Positions 1 to 10,918 of a stretch of DNA of 64,000 nucleotides are shown here, piece by piece. Location: contig OZ035998.1 in the NCBI GenBank assembly GCA_964035015.1, positions 25,297,019-25,361,018 of the forward strand. The letters run 5' to 3'. Within the stretch, counting starts at the first letter, position 1. Every line of letters begins with the position of its first letter. The notes under the pieces are model-generated. The model saw nothing but the letters and a program-made list of their open reading frames with translations. It was not told the DNA's origin and searched no databases. A program made the position numbers and the translations under genes. The stretch comes from Corallium rubrum. Taxonomy: Eukaryota; Cnidaria; Anthozoa; Scleralcyonacea; Coralliidae.

Positions 1-60
1 TATCTGAATGAACAAGACATCGTTGATTATTTGTTATTGATTAATTTCAATTATTTAGTT

Positions 61-95
61 TGATTGATTGATTGATCGTTGATTGATTGATTGAC

Positions 96-134
<39 letters not shown>

Positions 135-206
135 CTAATTATTTAATTAATTAAGTCATTGTGTGGATGAATAATTAATTGATTGAGTAATTTATTGATT
201 GATTGG

Positions 207-278
<72 letters not shown>

Positions 279-290
279 GTTTTATTCAAT
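61..290. repeat. (TTGA)n / (GATT)n microsatellite
   Basis: Tetranucleotide TTGA/GATT units run almost without break, interrupted near 140-190 by AT-rich sequence. No gene is visible. Confidence 0.95.
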
Positions 291-299
291 TTTACTCTA

Positions 300-1471
300 T
301 ATATTTGCAACGGTGGGAAAGTTGCGCAAATTTAACTACAAATTTGCTTTTTTAAATTGATATGAGCAAATTCATTAGTAAAATTTTGCAAAACCGCAAA
401 ATGTATTTAGCACTTACAATAGCTAATGAAATTGGCCGTGTGATATATTTTAAAACTACCAGATCTATTTTGGTTTGAAGTTCTTAATTTTTTCAAGAGC
501 ACCACGTAACTAAAGACAAAAAAGTTAAAAGACAAATAACTACAGTAATCAATTGTTTGTGAGACCACAGATATATATACTGTATATAATAAACATATAT
601 CTCATTTGGAATGGTTGAACTCATATATACAGGCACGTAATTACTCATTTTTCTAATTTTTACTGCTTTCAGAACATATGTTCGAGATTGGTGAAAGACC
701 TGCTCCTGTATATGTAAAAAAAGATCATATGCAATTCAGCTAAATCTCTATTTAGCCGGCGTTGCAATACGTTTAAATTTGGGACCTGGTTTCGGTATCT
801 GCTTACCGATGTTCACGGTTGGTAAAAGCGCTTTTAATTGCGGCAACTGTAGTGCATGCAAACAGGTTTTCGCTTGTATGAGATTGTCCATCAATAGAGG
901 TTCCTAACGAACAACTATACATGAAATGCCCACATTCAAAACTACGTTTTCATTGTTGACAAAATATTCTTATACATGTGTATCGTTTTTATCTCAAAAG
1001 AACGCGGTCAGCCTAATCAGATTCTGTTAATTTACTAAGTTTGTCAAGCTCTAGATCAAAACATCCTAAAAATTGTACTTTTAAAGAAGACGGTCGCAAC
1101 GTTCAGTTTTACAATAAATTTGCAACGGCTCAAAAGTTGTCAAATTTAATGATAAATTTGCATTAAAAATTGACTTGAGCAAAGCTATTAAGCAACATTT
1201 GCAAAGTTAAAAAAAAATCAAAGTTGAATAAACTATTTGGCAAAGTCAGTGCAAATTTCTTTTCAAATTTGCTATAAATTTACCTTCATAGGCAAATTTA
1301 TTGCAAATTCGGAAACTAATTTGTAAATGCGCAAATTACATATACAAAATAGACATTTGAGTGCAAATTTAAAACACCATTAGCAAATTACATGCAAATT
1401 TAGTTTAATAAATTTGCAAGTTATTTGCAAGTGTGCAAAATTAGCACTATTTAATTTTTTCGTCCAGTGTG
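300..1471. repeat. GCAAATTTG-rich degenerate DNA-transposon-like region
   Basis: The block at about 305-415 recurs, diverged, at about 1110-1220: TTGCAACGG, then AAGTTG, CAAATTTAA and AAATTTGC, then TTGACTTGAGCAAA in the second copy. From 1220 to 1440 the words GCAAATTT and AAATTTGC appear many times in both orientations. The stretch ends in TTTTTTCGTCCAGTGT, which looks like a transposon terminus. No matching end was found, so class and limits are open. No ORF of note lies between 420 and 1100. Confidence 0.4.
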
Positions 1472-2215
1472 TGTCGATGCTTCAACGCTAACAACGGTGA
1501 CGTTGCGCCGCCCAGTATATAAGCGCCCTGCTCTGAGGTAATAGTCACCGCGCCTAGCGCGTAGTCAATAGTTTTGGAAAAGAGACTGGTACTTATTCAA
1601 CACTGCGCGACTTTACGCTGGTTTCAATCTCCCCCGCGGAGTTGCCATTTTGAAGTATGAGATTTTAGAATTTGTTGATATTGAACTGTTGATTATTTTT
1701 TTTTTGTCAAAATGGGGTCTGTAGTTTTTGAGACAAACAAAGAGCATAATACTGAAAACATTTATCACTGAGATGTTGTACATATCAAATATCTGTAAAA
1801 CAAAGCTTTATAAAGGTAAGGAAGTATGCTTTTCATAATTCTTCGCATTTTTTATATGTTTTGGCTATATTTTTTAGTTGAAATGCGATGTTTTCGAAAA
1901 CTTCGTCATGAGTGAAGAACATATTGAACGTGAATTAAGCGCAAAAAAGCTGCAACACAGGATCCAAAACACCAGAATAAAAGTCTTTTTAGCATATATT
2001 TGAATGTATGTACAAGTTCATGAATTTGCAAAGTGGGATGTTGTTTGCCCTATTTTTGAAATTATTTACTGACAAATTTAAGACCGACTTGCTATTATCG
2101 TCTGTGAATAAACAGAATCACCACTGTTAAAATGAAAGCAGTTTCTTGAAAGTTTCTGTTTCAACGTTATTGTTTTTTTATCAACCTGTGAAATTATACT
2201 AAAACAGTTAGTCAC
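1472..2215. other. Unannotated stretch
   Basis: No gene or repeat family recognised. A TATA-like word (TATATAAG at 1516-1523) sits in a locally GC-richer patch, and a splice-donor-like AAGGTAAGG occurs near 1815, but nothing coding follows. Confidence 0.4.
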
Positions 2216-2221
2216 CTCAGT

Positions 2222-2405
2222 CTCGATGACTACTTCGGTGACTAATTGTTAAATATTTAGGAAAGCTCAAGTGTCCCAACGACTGTTGAGATTGATTGAA
2301 GTTGCGAAAATACCACATCAATACCTTCCGGCTAGAATTGAACCCGCGGCTCTGTAAGTCCTGTGCAGTGCTCTGATCTGTACTGAGTAACGGAGGTCGT
2401 TCCAA
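2222..2405 (-). mobile_element. tRNA-derived SINE relic
   Basis: Read on the minus strand, a tRNA-like head runs from about 2402: CCTCCGTTACTCAGTAC (a decayed A box) and, about 45 bases later, GGGTTCAATTC (B box). The layout matches the better-preserved copy at 34641-34862, including a run beginning TTTTCGCAACT after the head. The A box departs from consensus, so this copy is probably dead. Confidence 0.55.
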
Positions 2406-2900
2406 AGTGTCAGTCTAGGCACGAGTTCTTTATATACTAGAAGTACATGAATGCAAGAACCCGTCGCCCGCTTTTACATGCTTTGAATGTTTTAAGTTAG
2501 TTATGGTTTGGACGAGCAAAGGGAAAGCACGAAAACGTGAAGCTGTATATTGTTTTAGGACATAGGGACAAAGTACACATCGCCTACTGTTAACTTAAAA
2601 TGATTTTGAGACCACTGAGTGACCACAACCACTGCAATTCAGATAGAGTTTTTGTTTACCATACCGCGTTTGGTTTCTTCCGGTTCTCAGTTTCGCTTCA
2701 AGATATATTAAACCAGCTGTTTGTATCCTTTTCTTCGTTGTTCTATTTTAATTTAAGTAGAGCTAGAGCAGGCTCCATTTCGTTTATAAACGAAAGCAAA
2801 ATACTAACATATTTGATCAGATTTAGTTTTGTGCATCGCTAGTCACCAGTGTCCAGCTATTACTACCGCGTGACACCGTACCAAACACACGCACACACAC

Positions 2901-2908
<8 letters not shown>

Positions 2909-2970
<62 letters not shown>
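2909..2970. repeat. (AT)n microsatellite
   Basis: About 62 bases of uninterrupted AT dinucleotide, preceded by a short (CA)n run. Confidence 0.97.
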
Positions 2971-2973
<3 letters not shown>

Positions 2974-3052
2974 TCTGCAACAGGCTGTTTCATCTAAAAA
3001 AGAATCTTCAGATTAAGATTCTTTTTTAGATGAAACAGCCTGTTGCAGACTT
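2971..3052. repeat. Perfect 38-bp inverted repeat (hairpin)
   Basis: The left arm 2971-3008 begins AAGTCTGCAACAGGCTGTTT. It is matched without mismatch by the right arm 3015-3052 around the 6-base loop CAGATT. The palindrome lies between two TA microsatellites. The same architecture (perfect arms of about 40 bp, 6-base loop) recurs at 46991-47078. Confidence 0.95.
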
Positions 3053-3132
3053 TTGAGGTAAGCGAAAATCTATATTTGCTCTAACTATATGTTATCGAGC
3101 ACTCTTTGCGTTTCGTAGACCAAAAGCCACAC

Positions 3133-3133
<1 letters not shown>

Positions 3134-3197
<64 letters not shown>
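3134..3197. repeat. (TA)n microsatellite
   Basis: About 64 bases of uninterrupted TA dinucleotide. It creates a spurious Ile/Tyr-repeat reading frame. Confidence 0.97.
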
Positions 3198-3198
<1 letters not shown>

Positions 3199-5093
3199 TA
3201 GAAATACATGATCGCAACAACCCCTCGCCCACTTTTAATATATACATTTTTGTAAACCACCCCCACCACCAACCACCACCACACACACACTTTCTGGTTG
3301 GGTTTTTTTTTGTTTTTTTTTGTATTTAAGTCTATTATAGTTTTTATATTTAGTCTATTATAATTTTTATGTATTTAAGTCTATTATAGTTTTTATATTT
3401 TTATATTTAGTCTAATGTAATTTTAGAAGTGAAATAATTTTAACAGCCTAAAATTTTTGAATAGAAAGAGAGAAACAAACCAGTATAAGATCAAAGAACT
3501 ATTAATATAAAGTCTGATCTTGGAATGCAGACAAGGACACACCTGAAAGAGCATACAAAGTCAATATTAAAAAAGAAATGAATGAGAGGAACTAAAATGA
3601 ACACAATGCCATTCGCAATAGATAATAGTGGCCAGAAAAAGACACAATGCCACGTCCTAGCGTCCAAAGGTAACTGTATTAAGATTATTTATTTCTACTG
3701 CATGATTTTCTGTTTTCAAGACTCAGCTAAACTGGTAAATATGAATCTCCTACCGTTAAACTTTCTTCTGCTTTTGTCACCATAAACATTGCCAATTCCA
3801 GTCTATACTCTTTTCAGAACTCAGATTGTTTTTCTCCTTCGCTTTCTTTACTTTTTCCGTGACCAGACATCATTCAGTTCTCTTCAAGATCTAAAAAGCC
3901 GTTTGTTTCAAACTGATTTCTTCATCGTTATCCCTCGAGTTAAGTAGAATACACCAGAGCAGAATTATTTACAGGCTTTTGGCCACGGTTTTGGGACGTC
4001 GTATTAGCAAGTCTACCAGTATCCTGCTATCCGAACTGCGAAAGTTGCGGATTTGTTGATATATATACAAACATCTCGCGGAATTTCTTTCCCCGCATTT
4101 GCGGTGATAATTCCTCGCGTGTAAGTGAACTCCACGCGTGTTTAGATTAAGCATTTTTCACTGTACAAGGGCTCCGGCTCCTTAAGCCCTACGCCTGGGC
4201 TCGGGGATTATAACACTCCCCTGTCTCATGCAGTTCTTACAATAGCACCTGTCATCGAACCGAATTGGTAAATATAGCACAGTAAAATCGCACTGTCAAG
4301 ATGAAGCAAAAAAAATCCCAAATCTTTATTCGAAAATATACAAACGATCTAAAAAAATTGTGTCAAGTTTTCGTCGTCTGACTCACTGCATGGCATTCTC
4401 AGCGAGACACGGCAAAAGCAAACGATAATCACAAAGACTAAAGTGACTAATTGTTTCAACTACATGAATTGCAAAGTTGAACAAAAAGGAAAACTTAGTT
4501 TACGCTTTGTATGAATGTAAAATAATATTCTGTTTACATGGACGTTGCCAAAGTGATCTTAATTTGGTTTTGCAAGCGTTTAAATGGCTTCCTTGTCTGT
4601 TTCACAATGACAGAAAAACCAACGTATTAAAATTAATAAAGCTCGAAAACTATAAGTAATAATAGAACTAAAAACAAACCAGTACAATCAGATTGCCATG
4701 AAAAAAGTAACAGGCACGGTTTCAGTCAAAAATGTGAAAAAAACAGCGGAGAAAATTGACAAAGTTCATATCAATCAAAAAGAGTATGTTGTTAATATTA
4801 AACGTCAAAGTCAAAAACACTAGAAAACACGTCGAAAAACACCACAGAAAACAAATTAGCGAATCTATTTAAGAGATTGAATACCAGAAATAAGAGAAAA
4901 CAAAAATATGGCAGTATAAATAGACAGTTTTTGATTAATCAAACGGAAAATTTTCATTCAAAAAGAGATAACAGTGGTCAAGAAAAATATGGAAAACATA
5001 TATACCACGTCCCAAAAGATTGGCGTCTTCAGCAAAACACAGCAAAAACCCTCAACGTAATAAAATTGATATCTCTCAAGATGAAACAATATA
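3198..5093. other. AT-rich stretch without recognised genes
   Basis: Near 3320-3410 there are short imperfect copies of TATTTAAGTCTATTATAGTTTT. A diverged copy of the GC-rich repeat described at 6417-6632 lies at about 4110-4205 (CTCCACGCGTGT, then GGGCTCCGG and CCTACGCC-GGGCTCGGGGAT). No convincing coding region, RNA gene or splice structure was seen. Confidence 0.5.
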
Positions 5094-5236
5094 CACTTGT
5101 TGACTGGCGCCGAGGGAAACATCGAGTTTTACGGACCCGAAGGCTTCAATGTCACCCGAGGGCTTTAGCCCGAGGGTGACATTGAAGCCTGAGGGACCGT
5201 AAAACTCGATGTTTCCCGAGGCAAAAGTCAACAAGC
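5094..5236. repeat. Foldback/MITE-like inverted repeat
   Basis: Two arms of about 65 bp, left starting at 5094 (CACTTGTTGACT) and right ending at 5236, pair with a few mismatches around CTTTAG. Each arm carries GGGAAACATCGAGTTTTACGG and CTTCAATGTCACCC. It is a short non-coding palindrome consistent with a MITE. Confidence 0.85.
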
Positions 5237-5344
5237 GTTTTGTTATATACCAAAGACTTTTAAAATACAAAACACCAAACTGACTCGAAACTTGCAAAAG
5301 GCAAAAAGACTTACCAAAACACTTTGACTTTGTCTTCGTATTTC

Positions 5345-5544
5345 NNNNNNNNNNNNNNNNNNNNNNNNNNNNNNNNNNNNNNNNNNNNNNNNNNNNNNNN
5401 NNNNNNNNNNNNNNNNNNNNNNNNNNNNNNNNNNNNNNNNNNNNNNNNNNNNNNNNNNNNNNNNNNNNNNNNNNNNNNNNNNNNNNNNNNNNNNNNNNNN
5501 NNNNNNNNNNNNNNNNNNNNNNNNNNNNNNNNNNNNNNNNNNNN
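5345..5544. other. Assembly gap (200 N)
   Basis: Exactly 200 undetermined bases, a typical placeholder for a scaffold gap of unknown size. Reading frames that run through it are meaningless. Confidence 1.
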
Positions 5545-5795
5545 AATTCAACTAAACAAATACACCAGACTCAACAAGTACAAAGAACAGCTTTAAATTT
5601 ATCCAGGTTTTCTTCAGCCTTCTTTTAAGATATGTATAGATATTCTTTCTTTTGGAAAATGGACTATTTCGTACCAAACAAGCTCCGAAACAAGCTCTTG
5701 TTTTCAAAATGTTCCGAAAAGTCCAAAGTTCTGAATCTGATGCAATAATCATTGCGTATTCACGTGAACAACGCATGATTAAAGCTGACGTCAGC

Positions 5796-5859
5796 GGGAA
5801 ACATTGCACTGTTTCCTTCTTCATTGTTGACGTCAGAGGGAAACAGTGCAATGTTTCCC
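5796..5859. repeat. Short perfect inverted repeat
   Basis: The 21-bp arm at 5796-5816 (GGGAAACATTGCACTGTTTC and one more base) is the reverse complement of 5839-5859. GACGTCAG occurs beside each arm. The word GGGAAACATNG is shared with the palindrome at 5094-5236, suggesting one MITE superfamily. Confidence 0.85.
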
Positions 5860-5879
5860 TCGGCAGAAAGAAACATTGA

Positions 5880-6416
5880 GTTTGTTGAACAACACGTGAC
5901 CATGATTTGACCAATAGGATTTCATCTTTGGCAAACGAAAGTCTGGTATATAACAAAGGGGAAACTTTCATTCGAAAATATATTTTCAGTGGACAGTGGT
6001 CGAGAAAATATGAAAAACTTAAGCTTACCTTTTAATAGTGTTAGCACGGAAATTTTATACCTTCTAGTTTATTCTTGCTGCCCTCTGTTAGTCTCCATTT
6101 TACTCACAATAAACAGTTTTTCCTCAGTTTTTCTTTCTGTTCCTTCGAAAGAGATGTGCTAACTGATTCAAAAAGTGACTTTCTTTATTCCCGTCCAGAG
6201 ATTCTCGTCAACAATAAATGATTTCGCAATATTAAAGGACGGTTTATTTTGTTATCGTGATCACTAAATGATTTTAAATGTTGACGTCAGCCAATCAATT
6301 TCCGGCTTCATATTGTTACCAGTCCCCCCAAATTTTTACGGCGCAACTTGAACATCCTACCAAGGACTAAATATATAAATATTCAAATCACTCAAAATCC
6401 CCTCCTTGCTCTTTCT
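5880..6416. other. Unannotated AT-rich stretch
   Basis: No gene, RNA or clear repeat recognised. Confidence 0.4.
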
Positions 6417-6632
6417 ACACGCGTGTAAAATGGACTCCACGCGTGTCGAGATTAGCACCCTCACCCGGGCTCCGGGCCTTCGGCCCTACGCCCGGGCTCG
6501 GGGATAAATAGACTATTTACGAGATTACGTCTCCCTCGCTTTTTCTCCATCCGTGTAAAATGGACTCCACGCGTGTCGAGATTAGCACCCTCACCGGGCT
6601 CCGGGCCTTCGGCCCCACGCCCGGGCTCGGTT
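6417..6632. repeat. Tandem pair of a GC-rich repeat unit
   Basis: Two direct copies of about 125 bp (6417-6541 and 6542-6632, the second cut short) share AAAATGGACTCCACGCGTGT, CGAGATTAGCACCCTCAC and CCGGGCCTTCGGCCC. The last is a GC-rich palindrome able to form a tight hairpin. A third, diverged copy lies at about 4110-4205. No coding potential was recognised. Confidence 0.8.
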
Positions 6633-6639
6633 GGTTTCA

Positions 6640-6800
6640 ATGTTGGAAGAAGAATTGGGTATATTATAAGTAATATTTGGCATTTCACTCTATTAAACTG
6701 CGTGTATTATGGATTTTCGGTGAAGGAAAATTCCGTGATAATTATGAGAATTACATTTTAAGACCAAACTGGGACTAGTTGAAAAAATGCAGCATGGTTA
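6640..6800 (-). mobile_element. 3' part of a tRNA-derived SINE
   Basis: The words TAATATTTGGCATTTCACTC, GGTGAAGGAAAATTC and CATTTTAAGACCAAACTGGG match, in the same orientation, the 3' body of the SINE at 34641-34862. The tRNA-like head is absent, so this is a truncated copy. Confidence 0.7.
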
Positions 6801-7572
6801 TAGAGTTCTTTTTATAAAATAACATTTATACTACGCAAGCTCTGACTGGTCAGGAAAGCACTTTTGCCATATTTATAAAAGGAAAAAAAAAGGTTGAAAT
6901 AAACGACGTATTATAACCTTAATAAACAAAAAAGGCACGTGTAAGGGCTTGAACTGCGAGAACTGAAGCTTCAACACAAAGAACAAGTTCAACAAATGTT
7001 TAACTCAGAGGAAAGAAACCTGATGATTTGTGCTCATGAAAGCACAGCAAAAAGTTGTGATCATGCAACTCATGTTTTTAAAGCGACTTAACCGAATAAA
7101 ATTGTGTATAAATACCTCTTGCATTCTTGTCTGATAAACTCACTTGGTAAAAGGAAGAAACTATCGATATATAGCAAAATGTCCACAAGCTCTCAACATA
7201 AATCCAAAATATTTCCGATAAAAAAGCTACTTTTCTTTTTCGGAGTTTTAGATCGTTTCATGCCCAATGAGTATATATAGCTTTTTACGGTCCACGATGT
7301 TTTAAAATATGATCCGGACGGTGAGATGGCTGACTATATGGTGGCTGCAAATACTTTTCAGTGTTTTCGATTTTCAGAGTTGACCTTTATTACCTAATTT
7401 TTTCCCTTTACTTCGGCGAAACAAAGTCAAAACATGTTTCGGCTTGTTAGCTTCACCATTTCGCAGTTGACGAATTTCGAGGGAATTTGTATTTTCATCA
7501 TGTTTTTTTTTGCTAAATATAAAGTCAGTTATTTTATAAAAGAAATACCGAATGATTTTCCGTGCAAGATTT
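6801..7572. other. Unannotated AT-rich stretch
   Basis: No gene recognised. The last 60 bases (AGTCAGTTATTTTATAAAAGAAATACC) partly repeat the arms of the hairpin that follows. Confidence 0.4.
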
Positions 7573-7722
7573 AAGAAATACCTAATGGGTTTCCATGTTT
7601 GGATAGCCTGATCCAAACACGAGGGATGTTGCGAGACTTTCGCATAGCGTAAAGAAAGTCGAGCAACATCCTGAGTGTTTGGATCAGGCTATCCAAACAT
7701 GGAAATTCATTAGGTATTTCTT
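7573..7722. repeat. MITE-like hairpin element
   Basis: Arms of about 68 bp pair with few mismatches around the short loop GCATAGCGTAAA. Each arm carries AAGAAATACCTAATG, CCATGTTTGGATAGCCTGAT and CCAAACAC. A related, more diverged copy is at about 8696-8835. Confidence 0.85.
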
Positions 7723-7758
7723 TTATTAAATGACCGACAATAAAATAACAGATTTTGT

Positions 7759-7781
7759 GGGGGGGGGGGGGGGGGGGGGGG
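7759..7781. repeat. Poly-G tract
   Basis: 23 consecutive G on the plus strand. Confidence 0.95.
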
Positions 7782-8695
7782 AATGATGATAGGAATACGT
7801 ATTCTCCCGAAATTCATCAACTACCAGTCACGTTTCGTCTACTTTTCCCCAGACTCAAACAACCAATCATATTTCGCCTTGTAACGTCTTGATGACGAGC
7901 CGGACGAGCGAAACGAGAAAGAAAGTAATCCGAAAATTATTTTGCCGACAAATTCAACAGTCAATATGAAGTAACTCTGACATGCATCGAAAACAGCGAA
8001 TATTATTAGGAAAACGCTTAAACATTACTAGAATCAAACGCCTCAGCATCTGGCTCCTGGTTTCAGAGCAATAATACAAGAAAAACATTCTTGGCCGTAA
8101 AAAGCCGCAAAAAAACACATTTCCATCGGCAGATTTGGATTTTATGTCGATCGAGAGCTCTTGGGTATTTTACTTCATATCGACAAAGTCTTTTTCTTTT
8201 ACCATGCAAGTGAGTTCATCAGGCAAGAAAATGAAAGGTATTTCAACAAAATGTTATTGCGTTTTAATATCGTTTTCAAAACGTGTATTTCCAAATCACG
8301 TTGTTTTGTTACCATATTAAAGTACAAACCACCGTATATTTTAGCGAATTTAGCTTGGCTCTTGAACACAACAGGGCCAGAAAACAATTCCAGGCTTGGT
8401 TATAGTTTTCTCACAATATATAAACAGAGTGTTGTTGTTTCTTACTGCCAAAGACTCGAAGACGGTGCTTTTTAACTTGAAGATTCGTTCAAGAAATTAT
8501 TTGTTTGCTTGTAATTGGACATTTATAGTTCTTCGCCCTCGCTTATTTAAAACTTTTCCCTGTTGAAGCCGTTACACATACCTATACTTACCCATAATAT
8601 TTTAGTAATTTCAATGCTATTTTATTTGTGTGAGTACTGAAAAGATTAGATTAAACTCTATAAAAGGCGTCACTCAAAATTGCTGCAAATTTCTG
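7782..8695. other. Unannotated stretch
   Basis: No coding region supported. The overlapping short frames at 8135-8475 lack recognisable domains or splice context. Confidence 0.4.
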
Positions 8696-8835
8696 TGTTT
8701 TGATAGCCTGTACCAAACATGGCTATTGACTAATCGGCGCTTGCCTAGCATACATGTTATTTTATAAACTCTGATCCAAACACTTGGATTTCTCAAGTCT
8801 CACAACATCCCGCGTGTTTGGATCAGAGTATCCGG
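8696..8835. repeat. Diverged relative of the 7573-7722 MITE
   Basis: TGATAGCCTGTACCAAACATGG at the left and CGTGTTTGGATCAGAGTATC at the right reproduce, in inverted orientation, the arm words of the 7.6-kb hairpin, with several substitutions and indels. Confidence 0.6.
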
Positions 8836-9008
8836 GATCCTAATACATGATGGTCGTAATGCTGGGAGAATAATTGTGTGTATTTCAAGTAATATATATC
8901 AGAGTTTTGTTTAATTATTTCAAAAATAAATATTAAAATATGAAACTTATTATTTATAGATGCTTTTTGTCATTCGTCGGAGTTTATTCTATCACGAGTG
9001 GTAGGAAA

Positions 9009-9057
9009 ATGGAAGAAGTGAGCAGTAAAGACGGGAGTCATAAAGATGTTCTTTCAG
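9009..9057 (+). other. Possible short 5' coding exon next to the Harbinger insertion
   Basis: ATGGAAGAAGTGAGCAGTAA starts a short frame (MEEVSSKDGSHKDVLS) that reaches TTTCAG followed by GTATTTT, a possible splice donor. The Harbinger TIR begins 42 bases later, so if real the transposon landed in the first intron. No downstream exon could be identified. The call rests only on frame and donor and may be chance. Confidence 0.15.
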
Positions 9058-9098
9058 GTATTTTAAAGAACGCGATCTCTTGCCCGCTTGGCTACTTA

Positions 9099-9156
9099 AG
9101 CTGGATTTCCATTCAGTGCATTTTATCGCGCGATCGACTTTTGTCGAGCGACTTTT
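9099..9156 (+). repeat. Harbinger left TIR
   Basis: 58 bp, identical to the reverse complement of 13057-13114. It contains the internal palindromic words TCGCGCGA and TCGACTTTTGTCGA, plausible transposase or Myb-like binding sites (inference). Confidence 0.97.
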
Positions 9157-9239
9157 GCGATCGATTTTTGACTCCAATTTCCATTCGTCAAAAGCACGCG
9201 AAAAAGCGCGCGAATTTTTAAAGCACTGAAAAACACAAC

Positions 9240-10594
9240 ATGGCGGCAGTTAATCGACGATTATTACTTCGTCGATTGTTGAAGCGAAAAAAGTTTATAT
9301 TACTACTTCTCCTGAGGTTACGTTTAAGATGGAAAAAAGCAAGAAAGTATAGGAAAACGCAGTGGATGAGAAAACTTTTTGAGGAGAGAGAAGAAAAGAG
9401 TGAATTCAATATATTAGTTCGAGAGCTGCAGATATTTGATCACGAATACTTTTTCAAAAGTTTTCGCATGAGCCCGACAAAATTTGAACGTCTGCTATCG
9501 TGGGTTGCTCCACACATCACAAAGTCATCACTCAGAAGAAGTGTTGCATCTCCAGCTGAGAGGCTATGCGTTACTTTACGTTACTTGTGCACGGGTGATG
9601 CCCAGATTACAATAGCTACAGGTTATCGTATGAGCCCATCTGTCGTGAGCAGAGTTATCAAACACACAAGCAAAGTTATTTGGGATGTACTCTTTCAACG
9701 AAAATATATAGACCCACCAAAAGACTGTCAGAGTTGGATGCAAGTAGCAAAAGAATTCAATCTTAAATGGAACTTTCCACATTGCCTTGGGCAATTGATG
9801 GGAAGCATGTTACCATCCAAGCTCCTCCACGAAGCGGGTCAATGTACTTTAACTATAAAAAAACGCATAGCATAGTACTACTGGCAGTGTGCAATGCCAA
9901 CTACGAATTTATCTTATTAGATGTGGGCGACAATGGTCGGCAAAGTGACGCTGGAGTTTACACAAATAGCAAAATTGGTTTTGCTATTGATAATAATTTA
10001 CTCGATTTTCCTTCACCTAATATCATAGAAAATTCTGGCACAAACAAATTATATCCCTATGTATTTGTAGCAGACGACGCTTTTTCCTTAAAAACCTACA
10101 TGATAAAACCCTATCCCGGCAGTAGCCTTGATGACAACACGAAACGTATCTGCAACTACCGAATATCCAGAGCACGGCGGGTTATCGAGAACACATTTGG
10201 AATAATGGCAACAAGATTCAGAATATACAGAAGACCTATAATTGCCAATGTGGAAACAGTAACTAGTGTAGTTAAGGCAACTATAGCTCTTCACAATTTC
10301 CTACTCATTAGCCAGTCTCAAGAAGGACCGTACACATACTGCCCACCGAATTTTGCTGATGAAGAAGGCACAAGAGGAAGAACACTTGCTGGGCATCGGA
10401 GAAATGAAGTTGGAACAACTGCTTCCTTGTCAAGGCTTCCAAGAAATGCAAGAGGATCAAACAACTTCTCCAGAATGGCTAAAGAAGTTCGAGATGACTA
10501 TAAAGATTACTTTAACACCCCGGAAGGTTCTGTTAGCTGGCAAGATGATGTTATTACTTCAACCAGAAATTCATTTGATAGATACTACATGTAA
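9240..10594 (+). pseudogene. PIF/Harbinger transposase (HARBI1-like), one-base frameshift
   Basis: The protein cuts and pastes the element by a DDE mechanism. The ATG at 9240 (ACATGGCGG) opens a basic leader rich in R, K and L, then a helix-turn-helix-like region (SPAERLCVTLRYL, then YRMSPSVVSRVIKHT). The catalytic core is readable in the next frame: first Asp in AIDGKHV, second in VFVADDAFSL, and the Glu in RARRVIENTFG. The frame breaks near 9790, where the glycine run before AIDG is one G short, so residues up to about 180 are in one frame and the rest in another (stop at 10594). Apart from that the sequence looks intact. An assembly error in the G run would give the same picture. Confidence 0.93.
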
Positions 10595-10918
10595 CTGGGG
10601 CAAAACAGATCCAGATACAGCATGCATTGTAGAGAAGGGCATAAAAAACTAAATATGAACAATAAAATTTAATGTTATGATGATAATATACATGTATCTT
10701 TAACAAATAATACTAAAATAATTTTATAAAATAAACCTTTAATCTTCAAGCAATGGTTGATCAATAAAAATCAATGTCAACATAAATATTTTTGTTAACT
10801 CGAAATATTTGGTCATGCAATTATAATGTCTGCATTATACTTCCAACTAAACCAAGACTGACCGAACTCTAACTGAAATCTCTTTAATATATGAACATCT
10901 GTCTTAATGAATGTACTA
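10595..10918. other. Convergent 3' spacer of the Harbinger element
   Basis: AT-rich non-coding DNA between the tail-to-tail transposase and Myb-like genes. It holds an AATAAA near 10661 on the plus strand, a likely polyadenylation signal for the transposase transcript. Confidence 0.6.

Noticed and set aside
1505..1640. Core promoter with TATATAAG
   Set aside because: No coding exon or RNA gene follows; a TATA-like word is expected by chance in AT-rich DNA.
3092..3286. ORF with a long Ile-Tyr run
   Set aside because: Translation of the (TA)n microsatellite; there is no coding support.
5243..5596. ORFs spanning the N gap
   Set aside because: Most of their codons are undetermined bases.
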